A DNA stretch of 17,859 nt from [Eubacterium] yurii subsp. margaretiae ATCC 43715 (GCA_000146855.1 GL405246.1:283641-301499); one strand, 5' to 3'. Positions 8,825 to 16,561 are shown, counted from the first letter of the stretch. The notes: a model not told the origin generated them from the letters alone. Translations and numbers: made by a program.

Positions 8825-9529
8825 ATGAAAAAAATTTACATTGTGGATGATGAGCAGAGGATTAGAGAACTGATACAGATGTATCTTAAAAAAGAAGGCT
8901 ATGATACAAAGATTTTTTCCAATGCCAAAGATGCCTTGGAAGAGTTTAAAAATCAAGAGCCTGACTTGATGATACTCGATATAATGATGAGAGAGATGGA
9001 CGGACTGGAGCTTTGCAGAGAGATAAGAAAGACTAGCGACGTACCTATAATATTCGTTTCTGCAAGAAGTGAAGAGCTTGACAGGATACTGGGATTGGAG
9101 CTTGGAGCGGACGATTACCTTGCGAAGCCTTTTTCTCCAAGAGAGCTTATGGTTAGAGTAAAGACCATATTAAAGAGGGTATCTCAAAATGCAAATGCCG
9201 ACTCAAAAGATAAAAAAGAAGAGCCTAAGGTATTGAAAGTAAGCGATTTTGAGATGTATCCGGATATTAAGCTTGCAAAGTACAAAAATACAGAGATACC
9301 ATTTACGATAAAAGAATTTGACATACTTGAGTATCTACTTAGAAATATCAGCACTCCTCTTTCAAGAGAGCAGATAACTGCCAAGATTTGGGGTAATGAC
9401 AGGGACGGATATGAGAGAAATGTCGATGACGCCATAAAAAGAGTGAGGAAGAAACTCAAAGAATACAGGGTTAATCTTGAAATAAGAACAGTTTGGGGAA
9501 TCGGATACAGGATAGATGTCAATGAGTAA
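8825..9529 (+). CDS. OmpR/PhoB family response regulator
   Basis: A DNA-binding response regulator, 234 residues from the ATG at 8825. The receiver domain (about 1-118) has the acidic pair D8/D9, phosphoacceptor D52 in MILDIMM, a conserved serine in IIFVSARSEE and lysine in LAKPFSPREL. The C-terminal winged-helix domain (about 135-234) shows FTIKEFDILEYLLRN, SREQITAKIWG and NVDDAIKRVRKKL. The longer frame from 8795 would overlap relQ and lacks a good ribosome site; GGGAG at 8811-8815 sits 9 bases before 8825. Its end overlaps the kinase gene by 14 bases (8 if the kinase uses its second ATG), so it is the partner of that kinase. Target genes are unknown. Confidence 0.93.
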   Translation: MKKIYIVDDEQRIRELIQMYLKKEGYDTKIFSNAKDALEEFKNQEPDLMILDIMMREMDGLELCREIRKTSDVPIIFVSARSEELDRILGLELGADDYLAKPFSPRELMVRVKTILKRVSQNANADSKDKKEEPKVLKVSDFEMYPDIKLAKYKNTEIPFTIKEFDILEYLLRNISTPLSREQITAKIWGNDRDGYERNVDDAIKRVRKKLKEYRVNLEIRTVWGIGYRIDVNE

Positions 9530-10571
9530 ACTGGGAATAAAAATAATATTAAGCTATGTAGCGATGGCGGCGATTTCAACCATAGTATTTACAGTGGTTA
9601 TAAGGACGATAATGCTTGACAGTGTCATCTTTGGAGAAGAAGTGGACGAGAGGACACAGATGGCATTTTCAAGCGCCATCTATGCCGGATTTTTGTTTAC
9701 AACCTTGCTTTCGCTTATAACAGCGCTTATATTTGAAATAAATATAGTGGGACCGGTAGCAACGATAAGAACAAATATCAAAAATATCTCGCTGGAAAAG
9801 GAGATGGACTGGAAAAAGGTCAAAAGTAAGGATGAATTGGAAGATATAAACAAAGAACTTCTTTACATGCTTAAGAAACTGCGAGATGCAAATAAAAATC
9901 AAAAAGAATTTTTCCAAAATACGTCCCACGAGCTCAAGACACCGCTGATGTCTATACAGGGATATGCTGAAGCTATAAAAGACGGAGTAATGGAAGAAGA
10001 CGAGATGCAAAATGCTCTGGATATAATAATAGAAGAGAGCAAGGGACTGTCAAATGTCATTACTTCAGTACTATATCTAAGCTCCATGGATAAGGTTGAA
10101 AAATACGATGATAAAAAGGATAGCTGGATAAATATTGACGAGAGGATAGAGCGTTGGAAGAGCCTTTCAGAAAATATACTAGCTGATAAAAATATAGAAG
10201 TTGTGGATAATGTACCTGTAAATCTTGAAATATTTATGATGCAAGAAAAGGTAGATAAATTAATCAACAATCTGCTTGGAAATGCTATAAGGTATGCTAA
10301 GACAAAGGTTGAGATAGATTTCTTTGTCCAAAGTAATAAGGCTCATCTGCTTATATCAGATGACGGAAATGGCTTTGATGACAGCGATGTAGATAAGATA
10401 TTTGACAGATTTTACAAGGGAGAGGGCGGAAAAAACGGACTCGGCTTGGCAATAGTTAAGGCTATAGTGGATAATTATAAAGGGCAGATAAGAGCCTATA
10501 ATAAAGAAGAAGGCGGAGCAGTAGTAGAGATGGTTTTCGATGACTCTTTAGTAAATATCAGCCAATTGTAA
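9516..10571 (+). CDS. Membrane sensor histidine kinase
   Basis: A 351-residue sensor kinase that would phosphorylate the upstream response regulator. Two membrane segments (about 8-30 and 50-75) enclose only about 20 outside residues. A HAMP-like region follows (about 75-130). The HisKA box FFQNTSHELKTPLMSIQGYAEA carries the phosphorylated H138. The ATPase domain has the N box NLLGNAIRYA (N256), G1 DDGNGF (282-287), F box FDRFYKG and G2 GLGLAI (308-313), all intact. The start could be ATG 9516 or 9522; both overlap the response regulator gene and neither has a strong ribosome site, suggesting translational coupling. The sensed signal cannot be read from sequence. Confidence 0.92.
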   Translation: MSMSKLGIKIILSYVAMAAISTIVFTVVIRTIMLDSVIFGEEVDERTQMAFSSAIYAGFLFTTLLSLITALIFEINIVGPVATIRTNIKNISLEKEMDWKKVKSKDELEDINKELLYMLKKLRDANKNQKEFFQNTSHELKTPLMSIQGYAEAIKDGVMEEDEMQNALDIIIEESKGLSNVITSVLYLSSMDKVEKYDDKKDSWINIDERIERWKSLSENILADKNIEVVDNVPVNLEIFMMQEKVDKLINNLLGNAIRYAKTKVEIDFFVQSNKAHLLISDDGNGFDDSDVDKIFDRFYKGEGGKNGLGLAIVKAIVDNYKGQIRAYNKEEGGAVVEMVFDDSLVNISQL

Positions 10572-10580
10572 AGGCTTAAG

Positions 10581-10614
10581 GCACAAGAAGATGAACTTAT
10601 TTTCTTGTGCTTTA
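10581..10614 (+). terminator. Terminator hairpin after the histidine kinase gene
   Basis: GCACAAGAA (10581-10589) pairs with TTCTTGTGC (10602-10610), followed by TTTAT. The stem is strong, but the T-run is short. It marks the likely end of the 5108-10571 operon. Confidence 0.7.
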
Positions 10615-10788
10615 TAGTAAAAATGAAAATAGTAAGCTTTGTATTAATCAACATTTATAATGTAGCCTGATATTGTTATATTTAATGCTTTATCTTATTT
10701 TTAGTAATTACGCTGTACATATTTTAAAAGCAAATTAAAAATAATCTAAAATTTTACTTTTGGAAACTTGAAAATTTAGGAGGATATA

Positions 10789-11226
10789 ATGTATAATCAT
10801 AATATTCATCACGAAGAGCAAATGGTAAAATCTTGCATAAAAACATACAGAAAAAGTACAAAACATAGAGGATTTACACTACTTGAGATAATAGCAGTCA
10901 TATCACTACTCATAGTGCTTGCGTCAATAACTGTGCCGTCTTATATCAACATAGTTGAAAATCAAAAGAAAAGGGCAGATTTGGCAACAGCCTTGCAACT
11001 TGCACAGATGGCAAAGACCTATTACATAGAAAAAAAGGATACTGACCAAGGGAAGTTAAAGGAATATATAATCAAAAATTATGAAGAGTTCCCAAAGTCA
11101 AAGTATAATGGGGAAGAGTTCGACATATCATTTGATACCAACAACAAGGTAAATGTAAGTGTTACTAAAGATGGAGAAAAGATAGAATTTGTAATAGCAG
11201 GAAAGGAAAATGAAGAACTTGAGTAG
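10789..11226 (+). CDS. Type IV pilin-like protein with prepilin leader
   Basis: A 145-residue protein with a class III (prepilin peptidase) signal: a basic leader ending KHRG, cleavage before F29, then FTLLEIIAVISLLIVLASITVPSYI, including the E5-equivalent E33 and a membrane-spanning helix. The mature part has a helix (ENQKKRADLATALQLAQMAKTYY) and a short C-terminal region of about 75 residues, similar in plan to ComGC or minor pilins. The leader is long, 28 residues before the cleavage site, but AGGAGG at 10778-10783 supports this start; the internal ATG at M12 has no ribosome site. No prepilin peptidase, assembly ATPase or other pilin is nearby, so it is an orphan here. A TATAAT at 10656-10661 may be part of its promoter. 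Confidence 0.85.
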   Translation: MYNHNIHHEEQMVKSCIKTYRKSTKHRGFTLLEIIAVISLLIVLASITVPSYINIVENQKKRADLATALQLAQMAKTYYIEKKDTDQGKLKEYIIKNYEEFPKSKYNGEEFDISFDTNNKVNVSVTKDGEKIEFVIAGKENEELE

Positions 11227-11336
11227 TAATAAATTATATACATTTATCAATTCTGATACCTAATAAAATAACGAAAAAATTCACTCATATAAAGTACTAA
11301 AAATAATTAACAATATCAATTATTTAGAGGAGTATC

Positions 11337-11367
11337 AGCATTAAATATATAATGCTAAGATTTTTTT
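11337..11367 (+). terminator. Possible terminator after the pilin gene
   Basis: AGCATTA (11337-11343) pairs with TAATGCT (11350-11356), then AAGA and seven T (11361-11367). The stem is short and AT-rich and the T-run is offset by four bases, so strength is uncertain. Confidence 0.5.
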
Positions 11368-11387
11368 GGAATAGAGATAATATGATT

Positions 11388-11516
11388 TTGATAAAGTAAC
11401 ATTAGGTATTATTAAAGCGCTGTCTAAAAGGGAGACGCATATTTCTCATAAAATAAAAGCTAAACTACACAAAATAGGTCATAACTGTCAAAAAGACGGC
11501 TATGGCTTTATTTTTT
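11388..11516 (+). ncRNA. Possible small RNA or leader remnant ending in a strong terminator
   Basis: A weak promoter-like pair, TTGATA (11388-11393), 16 bases, TATTAA (11410-11415), precedes about 95 bases with a small hairpin (GTCT/AGAC near 11420-11438) and the terminator at 11478-11516. No reading frame of note lies between. The liv promoter is downstream of the terminator, so the terminator does not simply end a known gene. It matches no RNA family that I recognise; this is inference from layout. Confidence 0.25.
11478..11516 (+). terminator. Strong Rho-independent terminator upstream of livH
   Basis: GTCATAACTGTC (11478-11489) pairs with GACGGCTATGGC (11495-11506) over 12 positions with one mismatch and two G-U pairs, around a five-A loop, followed by TTTATTTTTT. 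It insulates liv from upstream transcription, or ends an upstream small transcript. Confidence 0.8.
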
Positions 11517-11537
11517 CCAAAATAAAGTTTCAATTTA

Positions 11538-11566
11538 TATACAAATGGGGTATAATGTGGTACAAT
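11538..11566 (+). promoter_or_regulatory. Probable promoter of the liv operon
   Basis: TACAAT (11561-11566) with an extended TG (TGGTACAAT) and TATACA (11538-11543) 17 bases upstream. A second candidate, TATAAT at 11551-11556 with TTTCAA at 11528-11533, overlaps it. The leader to livH would be about 30 bases. Confidence 0.6.
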
Positions 11567-11604
11567 ATGCGTTGATTATTTAAAAAAGGAGGTGCTTAAT
11601 TACT

Positions 11605-12489
11605 ATGGATTTTATCAAACAACTTATAAACGGTCTGCAAATAGGCAGTATTTATGCACTGGTATCACTCGGATATACTATGGTTTACGGTATAGTAAAG
11701 CTGATTAACTTTGCACATGGTGATATAATAATGGTAGGAGCCTATGTGGCCTTTATGTGTGTGTCCGCTCTTACTTCAATGGGTCTTCCAGTATATCTTG
11801 CAGTAGTGCCGGCTATTGCCTTTTGCTCCTTATTGGGTGTAGTGATAGAAAAGGTGGCTTACAAACCTATGAGAAATTCTGCCAGAATATCTTCGCTTAT
11901 CACAGCTATAGGAGTGTCGCTACTTTTACAAAATGCGTTCATGCTCATTTTTTCGCCAAACCCGAGACCTTTTGACACTGTTTTTTCAGGCAAACCTATT
12001 GAACTTGGAGAGCTTAGTATAAATATTTCTACTATTATAACTATAACTGTATCTGTAGTATTGATGATAATTTTGCAATTATTTATTACCAAATCAAAGG
12101 CAGGCAAGGCAATGGTTGCTGTATCTGAGGATTTTTCAGCAGCACAGCTTGTAGGTATAAACGTGGACAATACAATATCTATGACATTTGCAATAGGCTC
12201 AGGTCTTGCAGCGGTGGCATCTATATTGTATGTATCAGCCTATCCGCAGATTACTCCGACTATGGGCTCTATGCTTGGACTCAAGGCTTTCGTAGCTGCG
12301 GTGCTTGGAGGTATAGGTATAATTCCGGGAGCGATGATAGGCGGATTTATCATAGGTATAGTGGAAGCTTTGACAAAGGCTTATATTTCTACAGAACTTG
12401 CAGATGCGGTCGTATTTGCAATATTGGTAGTAGTATTGTTATTCAAACCTGAAGGAATCTTCGGTACGAATAAGAAGGAAAAAGTATAG
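11605..12489 (+). CDS. livH: Branched-chain amino acid ABC transporter permease LivH
   Basis: One of two integral membrane subunits of a high-affinity Leu/Ile/Val-type importer. The 294-residue protein is hydrophobic, with about eight predicted helices, and opens with the family signature LQIGSIYALVSLGYTMVYGIVKLINFAHGDI. Later features are the conserved MRNSARISSLITAIGVS and the C-terminal LGGIGIIPGAMIGGFIIGIVEAL, which contacts the ATPases. AAGGAGGTG at 11586-11594 precedes the ATG by 10 bases. livM follows after 8 bases. The family also carries short amides and urea, so the substrate is inferred from homology; nothing here points to a urt cluster. Confidence 0.92.
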   Translation: MDFIKQLINGLQIGSIYALVSLGYTMVYGIVKLINFAHGDIIMVGAYVAFMCVSALTSMGLPVYLAVVPAIAFCSLLGVVIEKVAYKPMRNSARISSLITAIGVSLLLQNAFMLIFSPNPRPFDTVFSGKPIELGELSINISTIITITVSVVLMIILQLFITKSKAGKAMVAVSEDFSAAQLVGINVDNTISMTFAIGSGLAAVASILYVSAYPQITPTMGSMLGLKAFVAAVLGGIGIIPGAMIGGFIIGIVEALTKAYISTELADAVVFAILVVVLLFKPEGIFGTNKKEKV

Positions 12490-12497
12490 GGGGCAAT

Positions 12498-13478
12498 ATG
12501 AATACATTTAATAAAAAGAATTTTATTATTAATATTCTTGGTGTAAGCGTATTGTTCATAGTAATTAATATACTTATACAATCAGGAATGATAAATTCTT
12601 ACATCAGCGGAATATTGATATTGGTTTGTATAAATATAGTGCTGGCAATCAGTCTGAACATAACAGCAGGATGTTTAGGACAGATGGCGCTTGGCCACGC
12701 TGGCTTTATGTCAATAGGTGCATATACTGCGGCACTTTTTACAAAGTCCAATCTAATACCTGGTGTAGGCGGATATGTTTTAGCACTTATCTTAGGCGGA
12801 CTTGTAGCTATGATAATAGGTGTGGTGATAGGTATACCTGCACTTAGACTAAGAGGAGACTATCTTGCCATACTTACTCTTGCATTTTGCGAGATAATAA
12901 GAGTATTGATAGAATTCTTCAAATTTACAGGAGGAGCAAAGGGACTTACAGGCATAAAATTAAATAAGAACTTTGCTATAATTTATATCATAATGTTATT
13001 ATGCGTTTTTATGATGTATACATTCATGAAGTCAAGACATGGACGTGCGATACTTTCTATTCGTGAAGATGAGATAGCGTCAGAGTCTTCAGGGATCAAT
13101 CTTACTTTTTACAAGACCTTGGCTTTTGCGTACTCGGCATTTTTTGCAGGGGTTGCAGGCGGAATGTATGCACACTATATAGGTATACTCGGTGCGAAAA
13201 ACTTTGACTTCAACAAATCCATAGACATACTTGTAATTGTAGTACTTGGAGGCTTGGGCAGTTTTACAGGCTCGGCTATAGGTGCTATAGTCTTGACTAT
13301 CTTACCTGAAATGCTTCGTGGCTTTAATGACTACAGAATGTTTATCTATGCAGTGATGTTGATACTGATGATGATGTTTAGACCATCGGGATTACTCGGT
13401 ACAAAAGAGTTTTCGCTTACAAATCTTGTGAGTAAGGCATTGCCGAAAAATGTAAAGGGCGGTGGAAAAAATGGCTAA
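12498..13478 (+). CDS. livM: Branched-chain amino acid ABC transporter permease LivM
   Basis: The second permease subunit, 326 residues with about eight to ten membrane helices. The family signature NITAGCLGQMALGHAGFMSIGAYTA is at about 51-75, followed by GIPALRLRGDYLAILTLAF, the loop MKSRHGRAILSIREDEIASESSGIN and VVLGGLGSFTGSAIGA, the coupling segment to LivG/LivF. AGGGGGC precedes the ATG. The end overlaps the livG start by 8 bases. Substrate as for LivH. Confidence 0.92.
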   Translation: MNTFNKKNFIINILGVSVLFIVINILIQSGMINSYISGILILVCINIVLAISLNITAGCLGQMALGHAGFMSIGAYTAALFTKSNLIPGVGGYVLALILGGLVAMIIGVVIGIPALRLRGDYLAILTLAFCEIIRVLIEFFKFTGGAKGLTGIKLNKNFAIIYIIMLLCVFMMYTFMKSRHGRAILSIREDEIASESSGINLTFYKTLAFAYSAFFAGVAGGMYAHYIGILGAKNFDFNKSIDILVIVVLGGLGSFTGSAIGAIVLTILPEMLRGFNDYRMFIYAVMLILMMMFRPSGLLGTKEFSLTNLVSKALPKNVKGGGKNG

Positions 13479-14241
13479 TTTGATACTGTCAACAGAAAAC
13501 TTGGGTATAACTTTCGGAGGTTTAAAGGCTGTTTCGGAAGTAAATCTCAACGTCTATAAAAATGAAATAGTTGGACTGATAGGTCCCAACGGAGCCGGAA
13601 AAACTACCGTATTTAATATGCTTACAGGAGTTTATGAGCCTACTGAGGGAAAGATACTGCTCAACGGTACTGTAATAAATGGGAAAAAACCTCACGACAT
13701 AGTGTCCATGGGTATAGCAAGGACATTTCAAAATATAAGATTATTCAAGGCGCTTACCGTTGCTGAAAATGTGGCGGTAGCATTTAATAAGGACTTAAAG
13801 TCTTCAATAGTATCGAGCATATTCAGAACAAGAAGGTTTTATAAAGAAGAAAAGAAGGTCTATGAAAAGGCGTTAAACATACTCAAAATTTTTTCTTTAG
13901 AAGAATATGCCAATGAAAAGGCGGACAATCTGCCTTATGGAAAACAAAGGAAGCTTGAAATAGCAAGAGCTATGGCTACATCACCACAGCTTTTGTTACT
14001 TGACGAACCCGCAGCCGGAATGAACGATACTGAGACTGCTGAGCTTATGCAGACCATAGCAACTATAAGGGAGAAATTCAACATATCCATACTTCTCATA
14101 GAGCATGATATGAATCTTGTGCTTGGTATATGTGAAAAACTCAATGTATTGGAATATGGAAGAATGCTAGCTTCCGGTAATCCTCAAGATGTAATAAAAG
14201 ATGAGAAGGTTATAAGAGCATATCTGGGAGATGAATCATGA
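13471..14241 (+). CDS. livG: Branched-chain amino acid ABC transporter ATP-binding protein LivG
   Basis: ATPase subunit, 256 residues from the ATG at 13471; a GTG three codons earlier is possible but less like the family. Walker A GPNGAGKTT (38-46), Q-loop in ARTFQNIRLF, an ABC signature in the form LPYGKQRKLEIARA, Walker B LLLLDEPAAGMN and the H-loop LIEHDM are intact. The typical Liv-type features, including DIVSMGIARTFQN and the GxxL switch region, are present. It overlaps livM by 8 bases and livF starts 22 bases later. It should pair with LivF as a heterodimer. Confidence 0.94.
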   Translation: MANLILSTENLGITFGGLKAVSEVNLNVYKNEIVGLIGPNGAGKTTVFNMLTGVYEPTEGKILLNGTVINGKKPHDIVSMGIARTFQNIRLFKALTVAENVAVAFNKDLKSSIVSSIFRTRRFYKEEKKVYEKALNILKIFSLEEYANEKADNLPYGKQRKLEIARAMATSPQLLLLDEPAAGMNDTETAELMQTIATIREKFNISILLIEHDMNLVLGICEKLNVLEYGRMLASGNPQDVIKDEKVIRAYLGDES

Positions 14242-14263
14242 TGAATATCAAAGGGGGTGTAAG

Positions 14264-14979
14264 ATGTCTCTACTTGAAGTAAAAAATCTGAACGTATTTT
14301 ATGGTAATATCCATGCGATAAAAGACGTGTCATTGGAAGTGGATAAGGGGGAAATAGTATCTCTAATCGGAGCAAACGGAGCAGGGAAAACTACAACACT
14401 CCAAACCATATCAGGAATTATAAGATCTAAGAGCGGTGAGATAGTCTACAACGGCAAGGATATAACAAAGACCAAGGCATATCTCATACTCAAAGAGGGC
14501 ATAGCACAGGTACCCGAGGGCAGAAGGATATTTGCTCATCTTACAGTATATGACAATCTTATGTTGGGCGGATACAGTATAAAGGATAGTGCACAAAACA
14601 AAAAAGAGAGATAGAAGAAATATACAAAAAACTGCCAAGGCTTGAAGAAAGAAAAAATCAGCTTGCAGGTACCTTATCAGGGGGAGAGCAACAGATGCTT
14701 GCCATAGGTAGGGCGATAATGAGCAGACCTCAGATACTCATACTCGATGAGCCGTCTATGGGGCTATCTCCGCTACTTGTCAAGGAGATATTTGAAATAA
14801 TCAAAGAACTCAACAAGAACAATGGCACTACAGTCTTACTTGTAGAGCAAAATGCCAAAATGGCACTTGGAATATCTGACAGAGCCTATGTACTAGAAAC
14901 AGGAAAGATAATAAAGACAGGTCTAGCAAAAGATTTGTTAAATGATGACATAGTAAGAAAAGCATATCTCGGAGCATAG
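14264..14979 (+). pseudogene. livF: Branched-chain amino acid ABC transporter ATP-binding protein LivF, split by a frameshift
   Basis: The second ATPase subunit, encoded in two frames. Frame one begins at ATG 14264 after AAGGGGGTG (14251-14259) and encodes Walker A GANGAGKTT and the Q-loop region AQVPEGRRIFAHLTVYDN, but stops at TAG 14612. The other half continues in the -1 frame: EIEEIYKKLPRLEERKNQLAG, signature LSGGEQQMLAIGRA, Walker B ILILDEPSMGLSP and LVEQNAKMAL, ending at 14979. Joined, they give about 238 residues, the normal LivF length. The second frame is closed by a stop at 14587, so the shift lies in 14590-14614. That window contains A6 (14600-14605) and GAGAGA (14606-14611). Mutation, sequencing error or recoding are all possible; without correction the protein lacks its catalytic half. 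Confidence 0.85.
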
Positions 14980-14981
14980 AA

Positions 14982-15027
14982 AAAAGCACTTAAACTAAGA
15001 TTAGGTCTTAATTTAGGTGCTTTTATT
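14982..15027. terminator. Bidirectional terminator between liv and the convergent secreted-protein gene
   Basis: AAAAGCAC (14982-14989) pairs with GTGCTTTT (15017-15024), extended by TAAA/TTTA and AAG/CTT, with T-runs on both strands. It ends the liv operon on the plus strand and could also stop the minus-strand gene that ends about 200 bases away at 15221. Confidence 0.8.
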
Positions 15028-15101
15028 TGTAGTTTTATTTATACGATTTTTTCATATTTCATAAACTAATTAATACTAATCTCCATTTAAAAAGTCATGC
15101 A

Positions 15102-15168
15102 AAATATTTTGTATGGTGATTACTTTTAAAATGTATGACATTCATAACCCAAATATTTACATGGTGAT
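15102..15168. repeat. Short imperfect direct repeat
   Basis: AAATATTT followed within two or three bases by ATGGTGATT occurs at 15102-15121 and again at 15151-15168. The region 15030-15220 is otherwise AT-rich without a gene. The meaning is unknown; chance in such DNA is possible. Confidence 0.35.
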
Positions 15169-15220
15169 TTAAAAGTTTTTTAGTGTAAACAATTACTTGT
15201 AAATGAAAATTCATAGCTAA

Positions 15221-16561
15221 TCAACCAAATGGAGTGAAAGCTCCCATTATATAGAAATATGTCTTAGAATTTGCATCATATTCCATCATTACTGTACTTG
15301 TAGTATTGATTAGGAACTGTCCTATGATTTTTCCGTCCAATTTTAATGTAAATATATATCCATTTCTACTGTCTGTAGACTGGTCACCTTCTGTATATTC
15401 TAAATCAGATATAGTATATTTCTTGTCCGCAGATATCCTTTTTAGCTTTTTGAGTATTGAGATTGCCATATCACCGGCTTGATTTTTTTCTATAAAAGTT
15501 TCTTTAATCCCTTGTATTGCTGAGTCATCATAAACCACCTCATTAGTTTTAAGATTTGTAACCTTTCTATTATTTACATCTATTGAGTAAGTTGCAATAA
15601 GTTTATTATTCTTAGAAATTTTTACATCAGCAGTACGCTTATCTTCGTTTATATTGGCAGTTTCACATTCTACTCCATCACCTATAGATATTAGCTTATC
15701 TCTTGTAGCTATGGCTTTGATGAATGCGTTGTAAGTATCATCGTAGAAATTGTTGCTAAATGGCGGTACAATAATATTATAATCAGGTATGGAATATATC
15801 ATATCAGAAGATTGAAGATATATCTTATTTGTTGTCTTATCTATAAATCCTGACAATATACTCTCTTGAGTACCTGCCTCATAAACAGTAAACGGAAGAT
15901 ATGAAGAAGGTATTCTCTCATTTAGAAGAGCCATAGGAATTTTTACCATATCCAGATCATAGTCAGTATCTATACTTACCTTTTCATTTCCACTGATTAG
16001 TATACCTCTATATAAGGTTCTGTGGCCCTTTATTAAGCTTTGAATAGTTTTTTCCAAATTAGAGTTGGAAGTATCCTTTGGAGGGACAGTATCGGTAATT
16101 TTAGGTGAAGTAGTTTCAGTCTTCTTAGGAGAAGCACTGTCTATCAGTATAGAGCTTGTTTCCTTATCCCATTCTACCTTACTGCCGAATATCTCAGAAA
16201 TAGCCCTTATAGGCACCATAGTTCTACCGTCTATAGCCCTTGCAGGTACATCTAATACCAACTGAGATTTTTTGCCGTCTTTAGTTATATTTACATTCTT
16301 ACTTCCAAGTACAAGTTCCAATTTTACACTATCTTGCTCAATTATAGCAGTCTTTGTAGCCTTGTCCCATTGTACCTTTGCCCCCATAGATCCTGCAATG
16401 GATGAAATAGGTACTAAAGTTCTTCCCTCTTCAATCACCGGACTTGTGTCTGTAGGAACAAGCTTGTCTTTGTAATAGATGTCTATTGCAAAGGCTGAAT
16501 TAGCGATAGCTAATGAAAATACTGTAAAAGCCAATGCTCTTAGAAATTTTTGTTTTAACAT
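15221..16561 (-). CDS. Secreted protein with two copper-amine-oxidase-N-type repeats
   Basis: A 446-residue exported protein of unknown role. It has a signal peptide (basic start, hydrophobic 8-22, probable cleavage after AFA at 25), then two related repeats of the copper amine oxidase N-terminal domain type: EEGRTLVPISSIAGSMGAKV at 44-63 and DGRTMVPIRAISEIFGSKVE at 111-130, each followed by a WDKxT turn. A Pro/Thr/Lys linker (about 143-168) leads to a 275-residue C-terminal region that I do not recognise. No catalytic amine oxidase domain is present; in Firmicutes this repeat is usually a cell-surface domain. No LPxTG anchor is seen. AGAGGAGG at 16576-16569, 7 bases upstream, fixes the start at 16561 rather than 16594. 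It is monocistronic. Confidence 0.85.
   Translation of the reverse strand: MLKQKFLRALAFTVFSLAIANSAFAIDIYYKDKLVPTDTSPVIEEGRTLVPISSIAGSMGAKVQWDKATKTAIIEQDSVKLELVLGSKNVNITKDGKKSQLVLDVPARAIDGRTMVPIRAISEIFGSKVEWDKETSSILIDSASPKKTETTSPKITDTVPPKDTSNSNLEKTIQSLIKGHRTLYRGILISGNEKVSIDTDYDLDMVKIPMALLNERIPSSYLPFTVYEAGTQESILSGFIDKTTNKIYLQSSDMIYSIPDYNIIVPPFSNNFYDDTYNAFIKAIATRDKLISIGDGVECETANINEDKRTADVKISKNNKLIATYSIDVNNRKVTNLKTNEVVYDDSAIQGIKETFIEKNQAGDMAISILKKLKRISADKKYTISDLEYTEGDQSTDSRNGYIFTLKLDGKIIGQFLINTTSTVMMEYDANSKTYFYIMGAFTPFG

Larger units (their letters stand above)
11227..11604. other. Intergenic region between the pilin gene and livH
   Basis: This 378-base gap has no protein gene that I can support. 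It holds, in order, a weak terminator-like hairpin after the pilin gene, a possible small transcription unit ending at a strong terminator, and the liv promoter and ribosome site. I looked for a T-box sequence and for a CodY-type palindrome, as expected for branched-chain amino acid control, and found neither by eye. Confidence 0.6.

Noticed and set aside
11227..11604. T-box, riboswitch or CodY site controlling liv
   Set aside because: No T-box core, no riboswitch consensus that I know, and no CodY-type palindrome was found by eye. The terminator there lies upstream of the liv promoter, which argues against attenuation of liv.
11757..11975. Small plus-strand frame inside livH
   Set aside because: It lies in another frame within a strongly conserved permease gene and has no ribosome site or family match.
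14599..14606. Classic two-tRNA -1 slippery heptamer at the livF shift
   Set aside because: In the zero frame the site reads C AAA AAA, so the P-site codon would re-pair on CAA with a mismatch. No convincing downstream stimulatory hairpin or upstream Shine-Dalgarno was seen. Programmed frameshifting is possible but not supported.
14695..14979. Independent short ATPase gene starting at ATG 14695 after a GGGGGAG
   Set aside because: The G-rich stretch encodes the ABC signature LSGGEQQ itself, and the in-frame residues upstream of 14695 continue the LivF sequence. It is the second half of livF.
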